A DNA stretch of 64,000 bases from Streptomyces sp. CG 926. Its GTDB lineage: Bacteria; Actinomycetota; Actinomycetes; Streptomycetales; Streptomycetaceae. Below the pieces are notes generated by a model. The model made no database searches and was not told the DNA's origin. It saw only the letters and a list, made by a program, of their open reading frames with translations. The DNA lies in the NCBI RefSeq assembly GCF_003148825.1, contig NZ_QGGZ01000005.1, positions 310,001 to 374,000 of the forward strand, in the 5' to 3' direction. Position 1 is the first letter of the stretch. Each line of letters begins with the position of its first letter. Below, in pieces: positions 34,131-43,419 of this stretch. A program made the position numbers and the translations under genes.

Positions 34131-34148
34131 GGCCGAGCCCCCTCGGCC
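34131..34148. terminator. hairpin terminator
   Basis: GGCCGAG-CCCC-CTCGGCC perfect 7-bp hairpin 25 bases after the EthD-like gene. The following 34190-34255 stretch is a degenerate GGTGCNG-type tandem repeat with no gene. Confidence 0.55.
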
Positions 34149-34329
34149 AAGACGGCGGGTCGGTCGAGAGGGCTCCAGTCAGTGACGCGGGTGCTGCGGG
34201 TGGTGCGAGTACTGCGGGTGGTGCAGGTGCTGCGAGTGGTGCAGGTGGTGCGACAGCCGGGCCCGCTGGTGCCGACCGCGGGGACCGAACGGTAGCGACG
34301 GCGAGGGCGGTTGGGACGCGCCGTGATGT

Positions 34330-34539
34330 TCAGGCGAGGCGTCCCAGCCGGCCCTCGGTGACGCCGGCGACGAACGAGGTCCAGGAGTCGGGCGCGAAGG
34401 TGAGGGACGGGCCGTCCTGCGCCTTCGAGTCGCGGACGGCGATGGCCTCCATGACAGGGGACTTGACCTCGACGCAGGCGCCGTTGGCGGAGTAGGAGGA
34501 CTTGATCCAGTTGGCCGTGGCGCCCTGGCGAATAGCCAT
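34330..34539 (-). CDS. DUF397 protein
   Basis: A 69-residue DUF397 protein: WIKSSYSANGACVEVKSP, AIAVRDSKAQDGPSLTFAPDSWTSFVAGV. It has the normal single motif, unlike the duplicated paralogue at 16.6 kb. It follows the HTH regulator gene at 34.8-35.6 kb after a 219-bp gap with its own likely promoter, and partners that regulator by the family's usual pairing. Confidence 0.9.
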   Translation of the reverse strand: MAIRQGATANWIKSSYSANGACVEVKSPVMEAIAVRDSKAQDGPSLTFAPDSWTSFVAGVTEGRLGRLA

Positions 34540-34758
34540 GTTTCTCTCCGGTGAGCAGTAGTTCCGGTAGTTCCGGTGTCCTGTCGGCCACTTTTCCGGC
34601 TGACCTGATCGACGCTACCGGCAGCTCCTGACGGGTGAAGGGACCATTCACCCGACCGGGTGGCATATTCCATTCAAGCCTTCTGTGGCTGGGGAGTGAC
34701 GGTGTACGGTACCGACCCGCTTGCCACATGCACGGTGGATCTCGGTCGTAACCGTCCC

Positions 34759-35643
34759 CTATTCGCCCTTGTCGGCATATTGGTTGATGATCCCCGAGAT
34801 GAAGTCCCGGGTCTGGTCGACATTGAGCGCCTGTGCGCGCAGGTGCTCGTACATCACGCTGTACTTCTGGACGTCGTTGGCCTTCTCCAGGTACAGGTCG
34901 CTGGTCACGCCCTCGATGTAGACGACGGTCGAGTCGGACGCGTCCGGGAACTCCAAGATCGCGTACTGGCCGTTCACGCCGGGGTGCGCGCCCAGCTCGA
35001 AGGGCATCACCTGCACCGTGACGTGCGGCTGCTCCGATTGCTCTATCAAGTATTCGAGCTGCCGGATCATCAACTGGGCGTCGCCCACGCGCCGGCGCAG
35101 CGCCGCCTCGTCGATCACCGCCCACAGCCGCAGCGGGCCGAGGTCCGGGTTGTTGTTCTCCGTCTCGGAGAGCCGCTTCTGGCGGTGCATCCGGACCTGG
35201 ACGCGCTTGTCGACGTCGGCCGGGGCGGTCTCGGGCCACGCGCCGCGGACGAGCGACTGGGCGTACTCCGTCGTCTGGAGCAGCCCCGGGATCACCAGGG
35301 GCTCGTACGTGCGCAGGCTGGCGGCGTCCGTCTCCAGGCCGATGTAGACGCTGTACGGGATGTCACCGAAGGCGTGCCACCAGCCCTGCTGACGGGAGTC
35401 CTTGGCCATCTGCATGAGCGAGTCGATGAGGCGGCGGTCCTCGACCTCGTAGACGTCGCACAGGTCGCGGACATCGCGCTGGCTGATGGAACGGCGACCG
35501 TTCTCCAGTCGGCTGATCTTCGACTGGGAGACGAGGAGGCGCTCGGCGACCTGTTCGGCCGTCATGCCCTTGTCCTCGCGGAGCTTGCGCAACTCCATGC
35601 CCAGTCGGCGGCGTCGGACGGTGGGATTGACATTGGACGCCAC
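34759..35643 (-). CDS. Scr1-type helix-turn-helix regulator (DUF5753)
   Basis: A 294-residue regulator with a GTG start after GGAGG. N-terminal XRE HTH: RRRRLGMELRKLREDKGMTAEQVAERLLVSQSKISRLENGRRSISQRDVRDLCDVY. The C-terminal DUF5753 has YEPLVIPGLLQTTEYAQSLVRG and VQVMPFELGAHPGVNGQYAILEFPD. Close relatives in Streptomyces influence development and antibiotic production, but no specific target is visible here. It is paired with the DUF397 gene downstream and lies near the GPP34 gene upstream. Confidence 0.93.
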   Translation of the reverse strand: MASNVNPTVRRRRLGMELRKLREDKGMTAEQVAERLLVSQSKISRLENGRRSISQRDVRDLCDVYEVEDRRLIDSLMQMAKDSRQQGWWHAFGDIPYSVYIGLETDAASLRTYEPLVIPGLLQTTEYAQSLVRGAWPETAPADVDKRVQVRMHRQKRLSETENNNPDLGPLRLWAVIDEAALRRRVGDAQLMIRQLEYLIEQSEQPHVTVQVMPFELGAHPGVNGQYAILEFPDASDSTVVYIEGVTSDLYLEKANDVQKYSVMYEHLRAQALNVDQTRDFISGIINQYADKGE

Positions 35644-35937
35644 GTGAACGGCACCTCCGCCTTCTTCTGTCGTTTGCAGCTGTCTCTCTGCGTATCTGCT
35701 GTTGAGCAGACTGCCACCGAAGCGGGCGGCGGCGCTGGGGAACGCCGGGAAACACAGACGCGCGGGGTGGCGGGGTCGGCGAACCGGCCCCGCCACCCCG
35801 CGCGCTGGCGGCTCCCGAACCGACCGGGTCCTCGCGGACGTCGGCCTGGGCGGTGGCGTTGCGATGGTGACGATGGTGATGCGATCAAGCGGGTGGAACG
35901 AGGTGGAACGAGGTCGTACGAGGCGGAACGGGGTGGA

Positions 35938-36672
35938 TCAGTGCGCGGCCGCGCGGGCCATCGCGCCCGTCCGGCGCGGCTGCAGCGGAACGCTGCTCGC
36001 CGTGGCCCGGGCCGGCGGTGCGGGTGCGCGGTCGCGGCGTGGCTGTGCGGCCACACCGTTCTGGACGTCCATCACGGCATGCGCCACGAGTCCGCCCATC
36101 GGGTCGTGCCGGATCAGGTCCCGCAGTCGGGATCTGGACGACCGCCCCTCGTTGCCGGGGTACAGGTGCTTGCCGAGTCCGACCGCGTGGGCCAGTGCGG
36201 CGAGCGCCGCGGTCCGCGGGTCCGGCGGTACGCCGGTGCGGATCGCACTGTCGAGCCGGGCTCGGATCTCCCGGCTGATCTCCGTGTCCGTCGCCTGGTA
36301 GCGAGTCGTCGGAAGCACTCCGCACATCTGTCCCGCGACGGCATGCACCATGCCGCAACGCTCCAGATGAGCGAGGTAAATCTGGCGGAGCCCCAGTCGG
36401 GGTCCGCCGATCCAGTGGACGGCCCGTACCGGGCTGCCGCGCCTGCGCAGCAGTTCCAGTGCGGAGTCCAGAGTCGGATCTCCTGTCGGCCGTGGCATCA
36501 CCACGGCGATACGATCCCCATCAGGGGCTATCCGTCCTGCCAGAGCCAGCTCCACTAGCTGTGCCCCGGCCAGGCCGAGGTCGAGCGACTGCGGCTGCGC
36601 CGTGGTACCCGTGGCCGGGTCCAAGGCGAGCAGCAGAAGCTCCTCCGGAATTGTTCTGCGGCTCCTGCCCAT
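35938..36672 (-). CDS. GPP34 (Golgi phosphoprotein 3-like) family protein
   Basis: A 244-residue protein starting MGRSRRTIPEELLLLALDPATG, with LDLGLAGAQLVELALAGRI, the actinobacterial GPP34/GOLPH3 signature. The helical C-terminal half contains DTEISREIRARLDSAIRTGVPPDPRTAALAALAHAVGLGKHLYPG. In Streptomyces these proteins are abundant near conservons and regulators; in eukaryotes the homologue binds phosphoinositides. The role here is unknown. The C-terminal 40 residues are Ala/Arg-rich, and the downstream 35891-35937 DNA is a GGAACGAGG-type tandem repeat. Confidence 0.85.
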   Translation of the reverse strand: MGRSRRTIPEELLLLALDPATGTTAQPQSLDLGLAGAQLVELALAGRIAPDGDRIAVVMPRPTGDPTLDSALELLRRRGSPVRAVHWIGGPRLGLRQIYLAHLERCGMVHAVAGQMCGVLPTTRYQATDTEISREIRARLDSAIRTGVPPDPRTAALAALAHAVGLGKHLYPGNEGRSSRSRLRDLIRHDPMGGLVAHAVMDVQNGVAAQPRRDRAPAPPARATASSVPLQPRRTGAMARAAAH

Positions 36673-36858
36673 CCATGCCTCCCCGCGTGGATGAGTGACA
36701 GGGTGACGCCTCTCACATTCATCTGTCGAGAGCGCGTGGCCGCTTTGTGGGGGAACCCGCAGCTATGTCGTTCTCGTCTCGCACGGGGGCGATGCCCCCG
36801 AGACGGGACACTGTTAGACATTCGGACAGCCGGACGTGGCGGCGATGGAGGAGGAACG

Positions 36859-39411
36859 GTGGCGGGCGAGTCCCCCGACAAGTCGGTAGATGCAGGAGCG
36901 CCGGGGGCGGCGGAGTCGTCCGCGGAGCGTGATCCGAGGCTGTCGGTGTTCCGGCCGCGGGATCCCGAGAGCGGCGCGGCCGCGGCTGCCGGTGCCGGTG
37001 CCGGTGCCGGTGTCGGCGTCGACGTTGACGTCGATGCCGATGTGAAGGCCGAAGCCGAAGTCGAAGCCGAAGGCGCAGCGGAGTCCGAGGTCGAAACGGA
37101 AGCCGCAGCGGAGTCCGAGGCCGGAGCCGGCGAGCGGGACCCGCTGCGGGACGCGGTGGCGGCGTGGGTCGCCTCCGCGGACGCCGACGACGCTGCGGAC
37201 GCCGACGCCGACGCCGACGCCGACGACAACGCCGCGGCGGGCGAAGTCGAGGATTCCGATTCGGTGGTCGACGAGGCGGACGCGGTCGAACCCGAGGTCG
37301 ACGGGTCCGGCGCGCCGGCTGCCCGTACCGAAGCGGCAGACGCCGACGCCGACTCCGACTCGGATTCCGCTTCGAGTTCCTCCGACGCTCCGACTCCTGC
37401 CGTCGAGGCGAAGCCGGCGGCCGATGAGCCGAAGGTCGAGGGGCCCGCGGACAGCGAGCGCACCGCCGTGTTCAGGGCGTTCACGCCCGCCAAGGCGAAG
37501 CCCGCGACCGAGGAACCGAAGGCCGAGGAGCCTGCGGACAGTGAGCGCACCGCCGTGTTCCGTGCCGTGAAGTCTGATTCCGCTTCGGCTCCCGCCGTGA
37601 AGCGACCCGAGCCCGCGGTCGAGAAGCCGAAGGTGGACGAGTCCCCGGACAGTGAGCGCACCGCGGTCTTCCGCGCCGTGAAGCCCGCTGCCGCTTCGGC
37701 CTCCGACGCAGAGGCGAAGCCGGCCGCCGCGGCCGACAAGCCCGTGGACAGCGAGCGCACCGCGGTCTTCCGCGTCCCCAAGGCGGACGCCGCCGAGGCG
37801 GACGCCCCGAAGCAGGCTCCGGCCAAGCCGCTGACCCTGGCCAAGCCGAACGAGGCCCGGATCGCCGCCAAGCCGGCCGAGCCGAAGCCCGCCGACCCGA
37901 AGCCCGCCGAGCCGAAGCCCGCCGAGTCGAAGCCCGCCGGGGCTGCGCCCGCGGCCAAGCCGACCGCCGCCGAGCCGCCCAAGGGCAGCACCTTCGTCCC
38001 GCTGCGCCCGGAGGGCACCGCGCCCGCGCCCACGGCCGGGCAGCGGCCGAAGGCTGCGGTTCCGGCTCCGCCCGCCACCGCGCGGTTCGACCACTCCGAG
38101 CGGACCACGCAGCAGCCGCTGCCGCCCAAGCCGCCGCTCGACATGCTGGCGGACCTCACGAACAACCCGCCCCCGCCGCCGAGCCCGATGCGCACCGCCG
38201 TCCGGCGGATCAAGATCTACGCGCCGCTCGTCGTGCTCCTGGCGGTCATCCTGGCCGTGGTGCAGCTCGTGCGTCCGCTGCCCGAGCCGACGCTCGTCAT
38301 GACCGCGAAGTCCTCGTACACCTTCGAGGGCGCCCAGCCCCAGCTGCCGTGGCCCACCGAGGGTCAGGCGTACATGGCGGCCGCCGGCCTCGGCACGCTC
38401 GGCCAGTCCGGCGAGCAGAAGCCCGTGCCGATCGCGAGCGTCACCAAGTCGATGACGGCGTACATCATCCTGCGCGACCACCCCGTCAAGAAGGGTGAGC
38501 AGGGCGCGATGATCGACGTCGACAAGACGGCCGAGACCGAGGGCAAGAAGAACAACTCGACCGACAACGAGTCCACCCTCGACACGGTCAAGGAGGGCGA
38601 CAAGATCTCGGAGTACGACGCGATCGCCGCCCTCATGATCCCGTCGGCCAACAACATCGCGCGGCTGCTCGCGCGCTGGGATTCCGGTTCCCAGGAGGCG
38701 TTCGTCAAGAAGATGAACGACACCGCCAAGGAACTGGGCATGAAGAACACCACGTACACGGACCCCTCGGGGCTGGACGCGACGACGGTGAGCACCGCCG
38801 AGGACCAGGTGAAGCTGGGGCTGAAGCTCGTCGAGATCGAGACGCTGCTCGACATCACGAAGAAGCCCAGCTGGATCGACCCGTCCGGCAAGAAGTGGGA
38901 CAACTGGAACCGGCTGGTTCCGTACAACGACTCGCTCGGCATCAAGACCGGTACGACGACCAAGGCCGGCGGAAACCTCCTCTTCGCCGCGCAGAAGAAG
39001 ATCGGCAACACCAACCAGCTGATCGTCGGAGCGGTCCTCGGCCAGCACAAGCCGGCGATCATCGACACCGTCATCGCCGCCAGCAAGCAGCTCATGCTCG
39101 CCACCCAGAAGTCCCTCGACGGCGCGACCGTCGTCAAGAAGGGCGATGTCGTGGGCTACGTCGACGACGGGCTCGGCGGCCGCACGCCGGTCGTCGCCAC
39201 CGCCGACGTGCAGGCGATCGGCTGGGGCTCGCTGACCGTGTCCATCAAGCTCGCGGACGGCGGCGGCAAGCTGCCGCAGACCGCGACGGCCGGTACCGAG
39301 GTCGGCCTGCTGACCGTCGGCGAGGGTGCCAGCCAGGTCAAGGTGCCGGTGGCGCTGAAGACCGACCTGGCCGCGCCGGGTATCGGCAGCAAGCTGACGC
39401 GCGTCGGCTGA
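36859..39411 (+). CDS. D-alanyl-D-alanine carboxypeptidase with repetitive cytoplasmic tail
   Basis: An 850-residue protein with a GTG start after GGAGGAGG. Residues 1-450 are cytoplasmic, Ala/Glu/Asp/Pro/Lys-rich, with the motif DSERTAVFR at 198, 227, 264 and 297 and a related SERTT at 413. A membrane anchor lies at 452-471. The extracellular part carries the penicillin-binding-protein triad SVTK (527-530), SAN in MIPSANNIARLL and KTG in GIKTGTTT, so it is a class C-type DacA that trims D-Ala from peptidoglycan. The repeats suggest threonine phosphorylation or FHA binding by a PknB-type system; that is inference. Confidence 0.9.
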   Translation: MAGESPDKSVDAGAPGAAESSAERDPRLSVFRPRDPESGAAAAAGAGAGAGVGVDVDVDADVKAEAEVEAEGAAESEVETEAAAESEAGAGERDPLRDAVAAWVASADADDAADADADADADDNAAAGEVEDSDSVVDEADAVEPEVDGSGAPAARTEAADADADSDSDSASSSSDAPTPAVEAKPAADEPKVEGPADSERTAVFRAFTPAKAKPATEEPKAEEPADSERTAVFRAVKSDSASAPAVKRPEPAVEKPKVDESPDSERTAVFRAVKPAAASASDAEAKPAAAADKPVDSERTAVFRVPKADAAEADAPKQAPAKPLTLAKPNEARIAAKPAEPKPADPKPAEPKPAESKPAGAAPAAKPTAAEPPKGSTFVPLRPEGTAPAPTAGQRPKAAVPAPPATARFDHSERTTQQPLPPKPPLDMLADLTNNPPPPPSPMRTAVRRIKIYAPLVVLLAVILAVVQLVRPLPEPTLVMTAKSSYTFEGAQPQLPWPTEGQAYMAAAGLGTLGQSGEQKPVPIASVTKSMTAYIILRDHPVKKGEQGAMIDVDKTAETEGKKNNSTDNESTLDTVKEGDKISEYDAIAALMIPSANNIARLLARWDSGSQEAFVKKMNDTAKELGMKNTTYTDPSGLDATTVSTAEDQVKLGLKLVEIETLLDITKKPSWIDPSGKKWDNWNRLVPYNDSLGIKTGTTTKAGGNLLFAAQKKIGNTNQLIVGAVLGQHKPAIIDTVIAASKQLMLATQKSLDGATVVKKGDVVGYVDDGLGGRTPVVATADVQAIGWGSLTVSIKLADGGGKLPQTATAGTEVGLLTVGEGASQVKVPVALKTDLAAPGIGSKLTRVG

Positions 39412-39431
39412 CATCCGGTGAGAGCGTGGAT

Positions 39432-39461
39432 CCGGCGCCCCGGGCAACCCCGGGGCGCCGG
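39432..39461 (+). terminator. hairpin terminator
   Basis: 13-bp perfect inverted repeat (39432-39444 and 39449-39461, CAAC loop) between the carboxypeptidase gene and the membrane protein gene. Confidence 0.75.
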
Positions 39462-39514
39462 GTCGCGTCTTGGCCCCCGGGAAGTTCGTGACTCATGGGT
39501 TGGGGAGTGCGGCA

Positions 39515-41545
39515 GTGACCACCGCTGAGCAGCAGGGCCGGCGCCCGGAGGCCATCCCGACGGCCGACGCGCCCGGGGCGCCCGCCGCGGGCGCCGGGTC
39601 GGCGGCCGGCGCAGGGTCCGCCGTGGTCGCCCGGTCGGCAGGGTCCGCCGTACGCTCCGCGCCCGCGGAGGCATCGGCGCCCGCTCCCGCCCCCGCTCCC
39701 GCGCCCTCTGCCGGACCCGGACCCGGACGTGGACCCGGGCCCGAAGGCATACGGCCGCCCCGCGGCCCGCTCGGGGCCGTCCTCGACCCGGCCCGGCGCC
39801 ACCCGGTGGTCGTCGCCACCGTCCTGGCCGGGCTGCTGCACGTCGTCTGGTTCTTCTGCTTCGCCAACAGCGGCGGCGACCTGGCCGCGCAGGACGCCTG
39901 GGCCGAGTTCGTCGGCCGCCATCCCGACTCGGCGTACAACCTCGCCTGGTACGGCGGCATGCACCCCGTCTCGTACAGCGTGATCTCGCCGTACCTCATG
40001 CACATGCTCGGCGTCCGGACCACGATGATGATCGCCGGCACCGTCTCGGCCGGGCTGCTCGCGCTGATCCTCACCCGCTGCCGCGGGGCCGTGCGCGAGC
40101 CCCTGTGGCCCGCGCTCGCCGGCGTCTACGGGCTGTTCTGCAACGCCCTCTCGGGCCGCGTCACCTTCGGCCTCGGCGTGGTGTTCGCGCTCGGCGCCGT
40201 CGCCGCCGTCTTCTGCTGGCCCCGCAAATGGGCGGAGCGGCGCTGGGCCAAGGCCGCGGTGGCGGCTCCGCTGGCCGGCCTCGCGACGGCCGCCAGCCCC
40301 GTCGCCGGGCTCTTCCTCGGGGTGATCGCGGCCGCGCTGTTCCTGAGCGGGCGGCGCCCGGGCGCGTACGCGCTGGGGCTGGCCCCGGTCGCCGTGGTGG
40401 GGCTGTCGGCGTGGCTGTTCCCGTTCTCCGGGACACAGCCGATGAAGATCGGCTCGGCCGGGCTGCCGTTCGTGTTCGGGCTGCTGATCGTGTTCCTCGT
40501 ACCGCGGCGGTGGAAGACCGTCCGGATCGCCGCGGCCGTCTACGCCCTCGGGGTCTTCCTCACCTGGGTGATCGACTCGCAGGTCGGCTCGAACGTCACC
40601 CGCATGGTGATGCTGTTCGGCGGGGTCGCGCTGCTCGCGGCCCTCCCGTACGAGCTGCCGCGCTCGCGGCGCTGGTACGCGGTGCTGCTGGCCTTCGTCG
40701 GGCTCAACGCCTGGATCACCACCAACAGCGTCACCGACATCGTCCGCACCACCCCGCTGGCCTCCTGGAGCCGGGAGCTGGCCCCGCTCGTCGACCAGCT
40801 GCAGAAGGCGTCGGCCGACCGGGGCCGGGTCGAGGTCGTCCCGGCCAGCAGCCACCGCGAGTCCTCCGCCTTCCCCTCGTACGTGAACCTGGCCCGCGGC
40901 TGGAACCGGCAGGCCGACCTGGAGCGCAACCCGCTCTTCTACGACGACACCCTCAGCGCGGAGAGCTACCGGGCCTGGCTGGAGCGCTGGGCCGTGCACT
41001 ACGTGGTGCTGCCCGCCGACGAACCCGACTCGGGCGGGGAGGACGAGGCGAAGCTGGTGCGCGGCGGGCTGCCGTACCTCCAGCAGGTGTGGGGCGACGC
41101 GAACTGGCAGCTCTTCAAGGTCGACGGGCCCACCGACCTGGTGGCCGGTCCGGCGACCGTGGTGCGGGCGAGCGCCGACCAGCTGGTCGTCGACGTGAAG
41201 CAGCCCGGACGGGTGCTCGTGCGGATCCCGCACTCGCCGTGGCTGGGGCTGGTGGACGCGGCGGGCAAGCCCGTACCGCCGCCGCAGGAGACCTTCGCCT
41301 CCAAGGCGCGGGGCGGGAGCGGGGACGGCGGCGCGCTGAGCAAGCAGTACGCGAACACGGGGGGCTGCCTCTTCAAGGCCGCTCCGGACGACACCGGGGA
41401 CGTGTGGACGGAGCTGCTGGCGCCGGCGCCGGGGGAGTACCGGGTGGCGGCGAAGTACCAGCTGCCGCGGGGGACGCCCTGCCCGGAGGACCTGGTGCAC
41501 CAGACGCTGGGCCGACCGAAGAGTCCGGCCCCGCCGCGTCCTTGA
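39515..41545 (+). CDS. polytopic membrane protein (GT-C glycosyltransferase-like)
   Basis: A 676-residue protein with a GTG start after GGGGAG. A 75-residue Pro/Ala/Gly-rich cytoplasmic head is followed by about ten hydrophobic helices (residues about 95-420). A C-terminal soluble domain of about 240 residues follows (YVNLARGWNRQADLERNPLFYDD, YVVLPADEP, LPYLQQVWGDANWQLF). The topology and the acidic NSGGDLAAQDAWAEFV after helix 1 resemble GT-C or dolichyl-phosphate mannose-type enzymes, but no catalytic motif is certain. It is often annotated as a membrane protein or MFS transporter. It may act on cell-wall or polysaccharide precursors. Confidence 0.8.
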   Translation: MTTAEQQGRRPEAIPTADAPGAPAAGAGSAAGAGSAVVARSAGSAVRSAPAEASAPAPAPAPAPSAGPGPGRGPGPEGIRPPRGPLGAVLDPARRHPVVVATVLAGLLHVVWFFCFANSGGDLAAQDAWAEFVGRHPDSAYNLAWYGGMHPVSYSVISPYLMHMLGVRTTMMIAGTVSAGLLALILTRCRGAVREPLWPALAGVYGLFCNALSGRVTFGLGVVFALGAVAAVFCWPRKWAERRWAKAAVAAPLAGLATAASPVAGLFLGVIAAALFLSGRRPGAYALGLAPVAVVGLSAWLFPFSGTQPMKIGSAGLPFVFGLLIVFLVPRRWKTVRIAAAVYALGVFLTWVIDSQVGSNVTRMVMLFGGVALLAALPYELPRSRRWYAVLLAFVGLNAWITTNSVTDIVRTTPLASWSRELAPLVDQLQKASADRGRVEVVPASSHRESSAFPSYVNLARGWNRQADLERNPLFYDDTLSAESYRAWLERWAVHYVVLPADEPDSGGEDEAKLVRGGLPYLQQVWGDANWQLFKVDGPTDLVAGPATVVRASADQLVVDVKQPGRVLVRIPHSPWLGLVDAAGKPVPPPQETFASKARGGSGDGGALSKQYANTGGCLFKAAPDDTGDVWTELLAPAPGEYRVAAKYQLPRGTPCPEDLVHQTLGRPKSPAPPRP

Positions 41546-41570
41546 TCGACTCGATCGACTCGATCGACTC
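41544..41570. repeat. 9-bp tandem repeat GATCGACTC
   Basis: Three exact tandem copies starting at the stop codon of the membrane protein gene, continuing degenerately to about 41595. Each unit contains the palindrome TCGA/GATC. Confidence 0.85.
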
Positions 41571-41689
41571 GATCGGTTTGATCTGCTTGATCGGAATTCT
41601 TTGCACATCGGTCCGGGTGCGTTGGTCCGTATATGTGCATACGATCCCAGTAGTCCGATTGGGTGCTTCCCGAAGGAGTTGACGACGGG

Positions 41690-41893
41690 ATGAACAAAGA
41701 GCAGAAGCGGGATGTCCGGGCGGCCATCGCGAAGGCGCAGGAATCGGCGCAACCGCCGCGCGTTCCGGGACACGGCTTCAGCGGTCCGGTACGGAGCAAG
41801 GTCAAGGGCGGCCCGCACACGAAGGCCGCGCTCAAGCGAGCCGGCACTCCGCAGGGCGACCGTATCGGCGAACGCAGCAGTGGCCTGAGCTGA
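41690..41893 (+). CDS. small basic hypothetical protein
   Basis: A 67-residue basic protein (MNKEQKRDVRAAIAKAQESAQPPRVPG, then KGGPHTKAALKRAG) preceded by GAAGGAG at the usual spacing. A well-formed hairpin lies right after the stop, so the unit looks like an independent small gene. Lys/Arg/Gly-rich, no helix-turn-helix, no signal. I do not recognise it; nucleic-acid binding would fit its charge but is unproven. Confidence 0.7.
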   Translation: MNKEQKRDVRAAIAKAQESAQPPRVPGHGFSGPVRSKVKGGPHTKAALKRAGTPQGDRIGERSSGLS

Positions 41894-41905
41894 CCGTGAT
41901 GGCAC

Positions 41906-41933
41906 AGCCCTTCCGGCCCGCGCCGGAAGGGCT
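41906..41933 (+). terminator. hairpin terminator
   Basis: 12-bp perfect inverted repeat AGCCCTTCCGGC/GCCGGAAGGGCT with a CCGC loop just after the small basic gene. Confidence 0.8.
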
Positions 41934-42072
41934 TCGTGCGCTCCGTGCGCTCTGTGCCCTTCATGCCCTCCGTGCCCTTCGCGGACTCCGTCGATATCCG
42001 GCCTGAGCCGCCGCGATCCGGCCGGATCCCGCCGCTCACCCGCCGGGGCTCGCGCATTACCGTGACGTGACC

Positions 42073-43419
42073 ATGAACGACACGCAGCGCGACGAGCGGC
42101 TGCGGCCGCGCCCGCGGCTGCCTGCCTGGACCTCCACCCTGACCTGGAAGGCCACGGTCTTCATCACCCTCATGTGCTGCGGCCTCGCGGCACTGCTGGG
42201 CTGCCTCGTGCACGGCGCCATGACCCACCAGACCGTGGGCGCGGCCCGGGAGAAGGCGCTGACCCGGCTGGAACGGACCATCGAGGCCTACGAGACCGGC
42301 GCGCGCATGCCGCGTGGCGAGGGCATCGACCCGGCCGGTCTGCCCCCTGAACTGCGCGCCCTGGCCGTCGGCGGCCGGCGCGGCACGGCCGTCGGCACGT
42401 ACCGCAGCCGGCCCGTGATGTGGGCGGCCGCGCCCGCCGCCCAGGGCAGCGCGATCGCCGTCTTCGTGGACTTCCGGGCGAGCGAGCGGACCATCGTCGA
42501 ACTGGACCGGGCCATCCTCGGCTCCTCCGGGCTCGCCATCGGCGGCACCCTCCTCATCGGCGCGTTCGTCGTCACCCGGATCACCCGGCGGCTGCACCTG
42601 ACCGCACAGGTAGCCCGCCGGATCAGCGCCGGCGACCTGGACGCGCGCGTCGACGACAGCACGCGCAGCAAGGACGAGGTGGCGGCGGTCTCCCGGGCCC
42701 TGGACACCATGGCCTCGTCGCTGCAGGGCAAGCTCGAAGCGGAACAGCGGTTCACGGCCGACGTCGCCCATGAGCTCCGTACCCCGCTGACCGGCCTGAA
42801 CGCGGCCGCCGAGCTCCTGCCGCCGGGCCGCCCGGCCGAACTCGTACGGGACCGGGTGCGGGCGATGCGCTCGCTGACCGAGGACCTGCTGGAGATCTCC
42901 CGGCTGGAGACGCGCAGCGAACGTCTGGAACTGGACTCGCACGACCTGGTCGACCTGGCGGCGCGCACCATCCGCGCCTCGGGCACCGACACGGCCCTGG
43001 AGGTGCGGGGCGCGCACGGGTTCCTACGGGTCGACACCGACCGGCGGCGCCTGGAGCGGATCCTGGGCAACCTCGTGGCCAACGCGCACCGCCACGGAGC
43101 GGCCCCGGTCACGCTCACGGTCGACGGCCGGAGCCTGACCGTCACGGACTCGGGTCCGGGCTATCCGGAGTACCTGCTCACCACCGGCCCGCAGCGGTTC
43201 CGTACGGAGGGCACGAACAAGGGCCACGGGCTGGGTCTGACCATCGCCGCCGGTCAGGCCCGGGTCCTCGGCGCCACCCTCACCTTCCGCAACCGGGAGG
43301 CGGGCGGCGCCGAGGCCCGCGTCACGCTTCCAGGGCCCGCAGGACCGGGAGCAACTGCGCCTCTTCGACGTCGAGATGAGCTTCCAGTTCCCGGCTCATC
43401 CGCTCCACCCGCTCGCTGA
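42073..43419 (+). CDS. HAMP-domain sensor histidine kinase (orphan)
   Basis: A 448-residue histidine kinase: two membrane helices (about residues 28-50 and 155-175) around a short extracellular sensor, then a HAMP linker. The HisKA box is ADVAHELRTPLTGLNA (phospho-His) and the N-box LVANAHRHG. HATPase boxes DSGPGYP and GTNKGHGLGLTIA follow. The C-terminus beyond ARVTLP (43320 onward) is antisense to the nitroreductase-hemerythrin gene, with 98 bp overlapping it. No response regulator adjoins it. A GTG six bases upstream (42067) is an alternative start. Confidence 0.88.
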   Translation: MNDTQRDERLRPRPRLPAWTSTLTWKATVFITLMCCGLAALLGCLVHGAMTHQTVGAAREKALTRLERTIEAYETGARMPRGEGIDPAGLPPELRALAVGGRRGTAVGTYRSRPVMWAAAPAAQGSAIAVFVDFRASERTIVELDRAILGSSGLAIGGTLLIGAFVVTRITRRLHLTAQVARRISAGDLDARVDDSTRSKDEVAAVSRALDTMASSLQGKLEAEQRFTADVAHELRTPLTGLNAAAELLPPGRPAELVRDRVRAMRSLTEDLLEISRLETRSERLELDSHDLVDLAARTIRASGTDTALEVRGAHGFLRVDTDRRRLERILGNLVANAHRHGAAPVTLTVDGRSLTVTDSGPGYPEYLLTTGPQRFRTEGTNKGHGLGLTIAAGQARVLGATLTFRNREAGGAEARVTLPGPAGPGATAPLRRRDELPVPGSSAPPAR

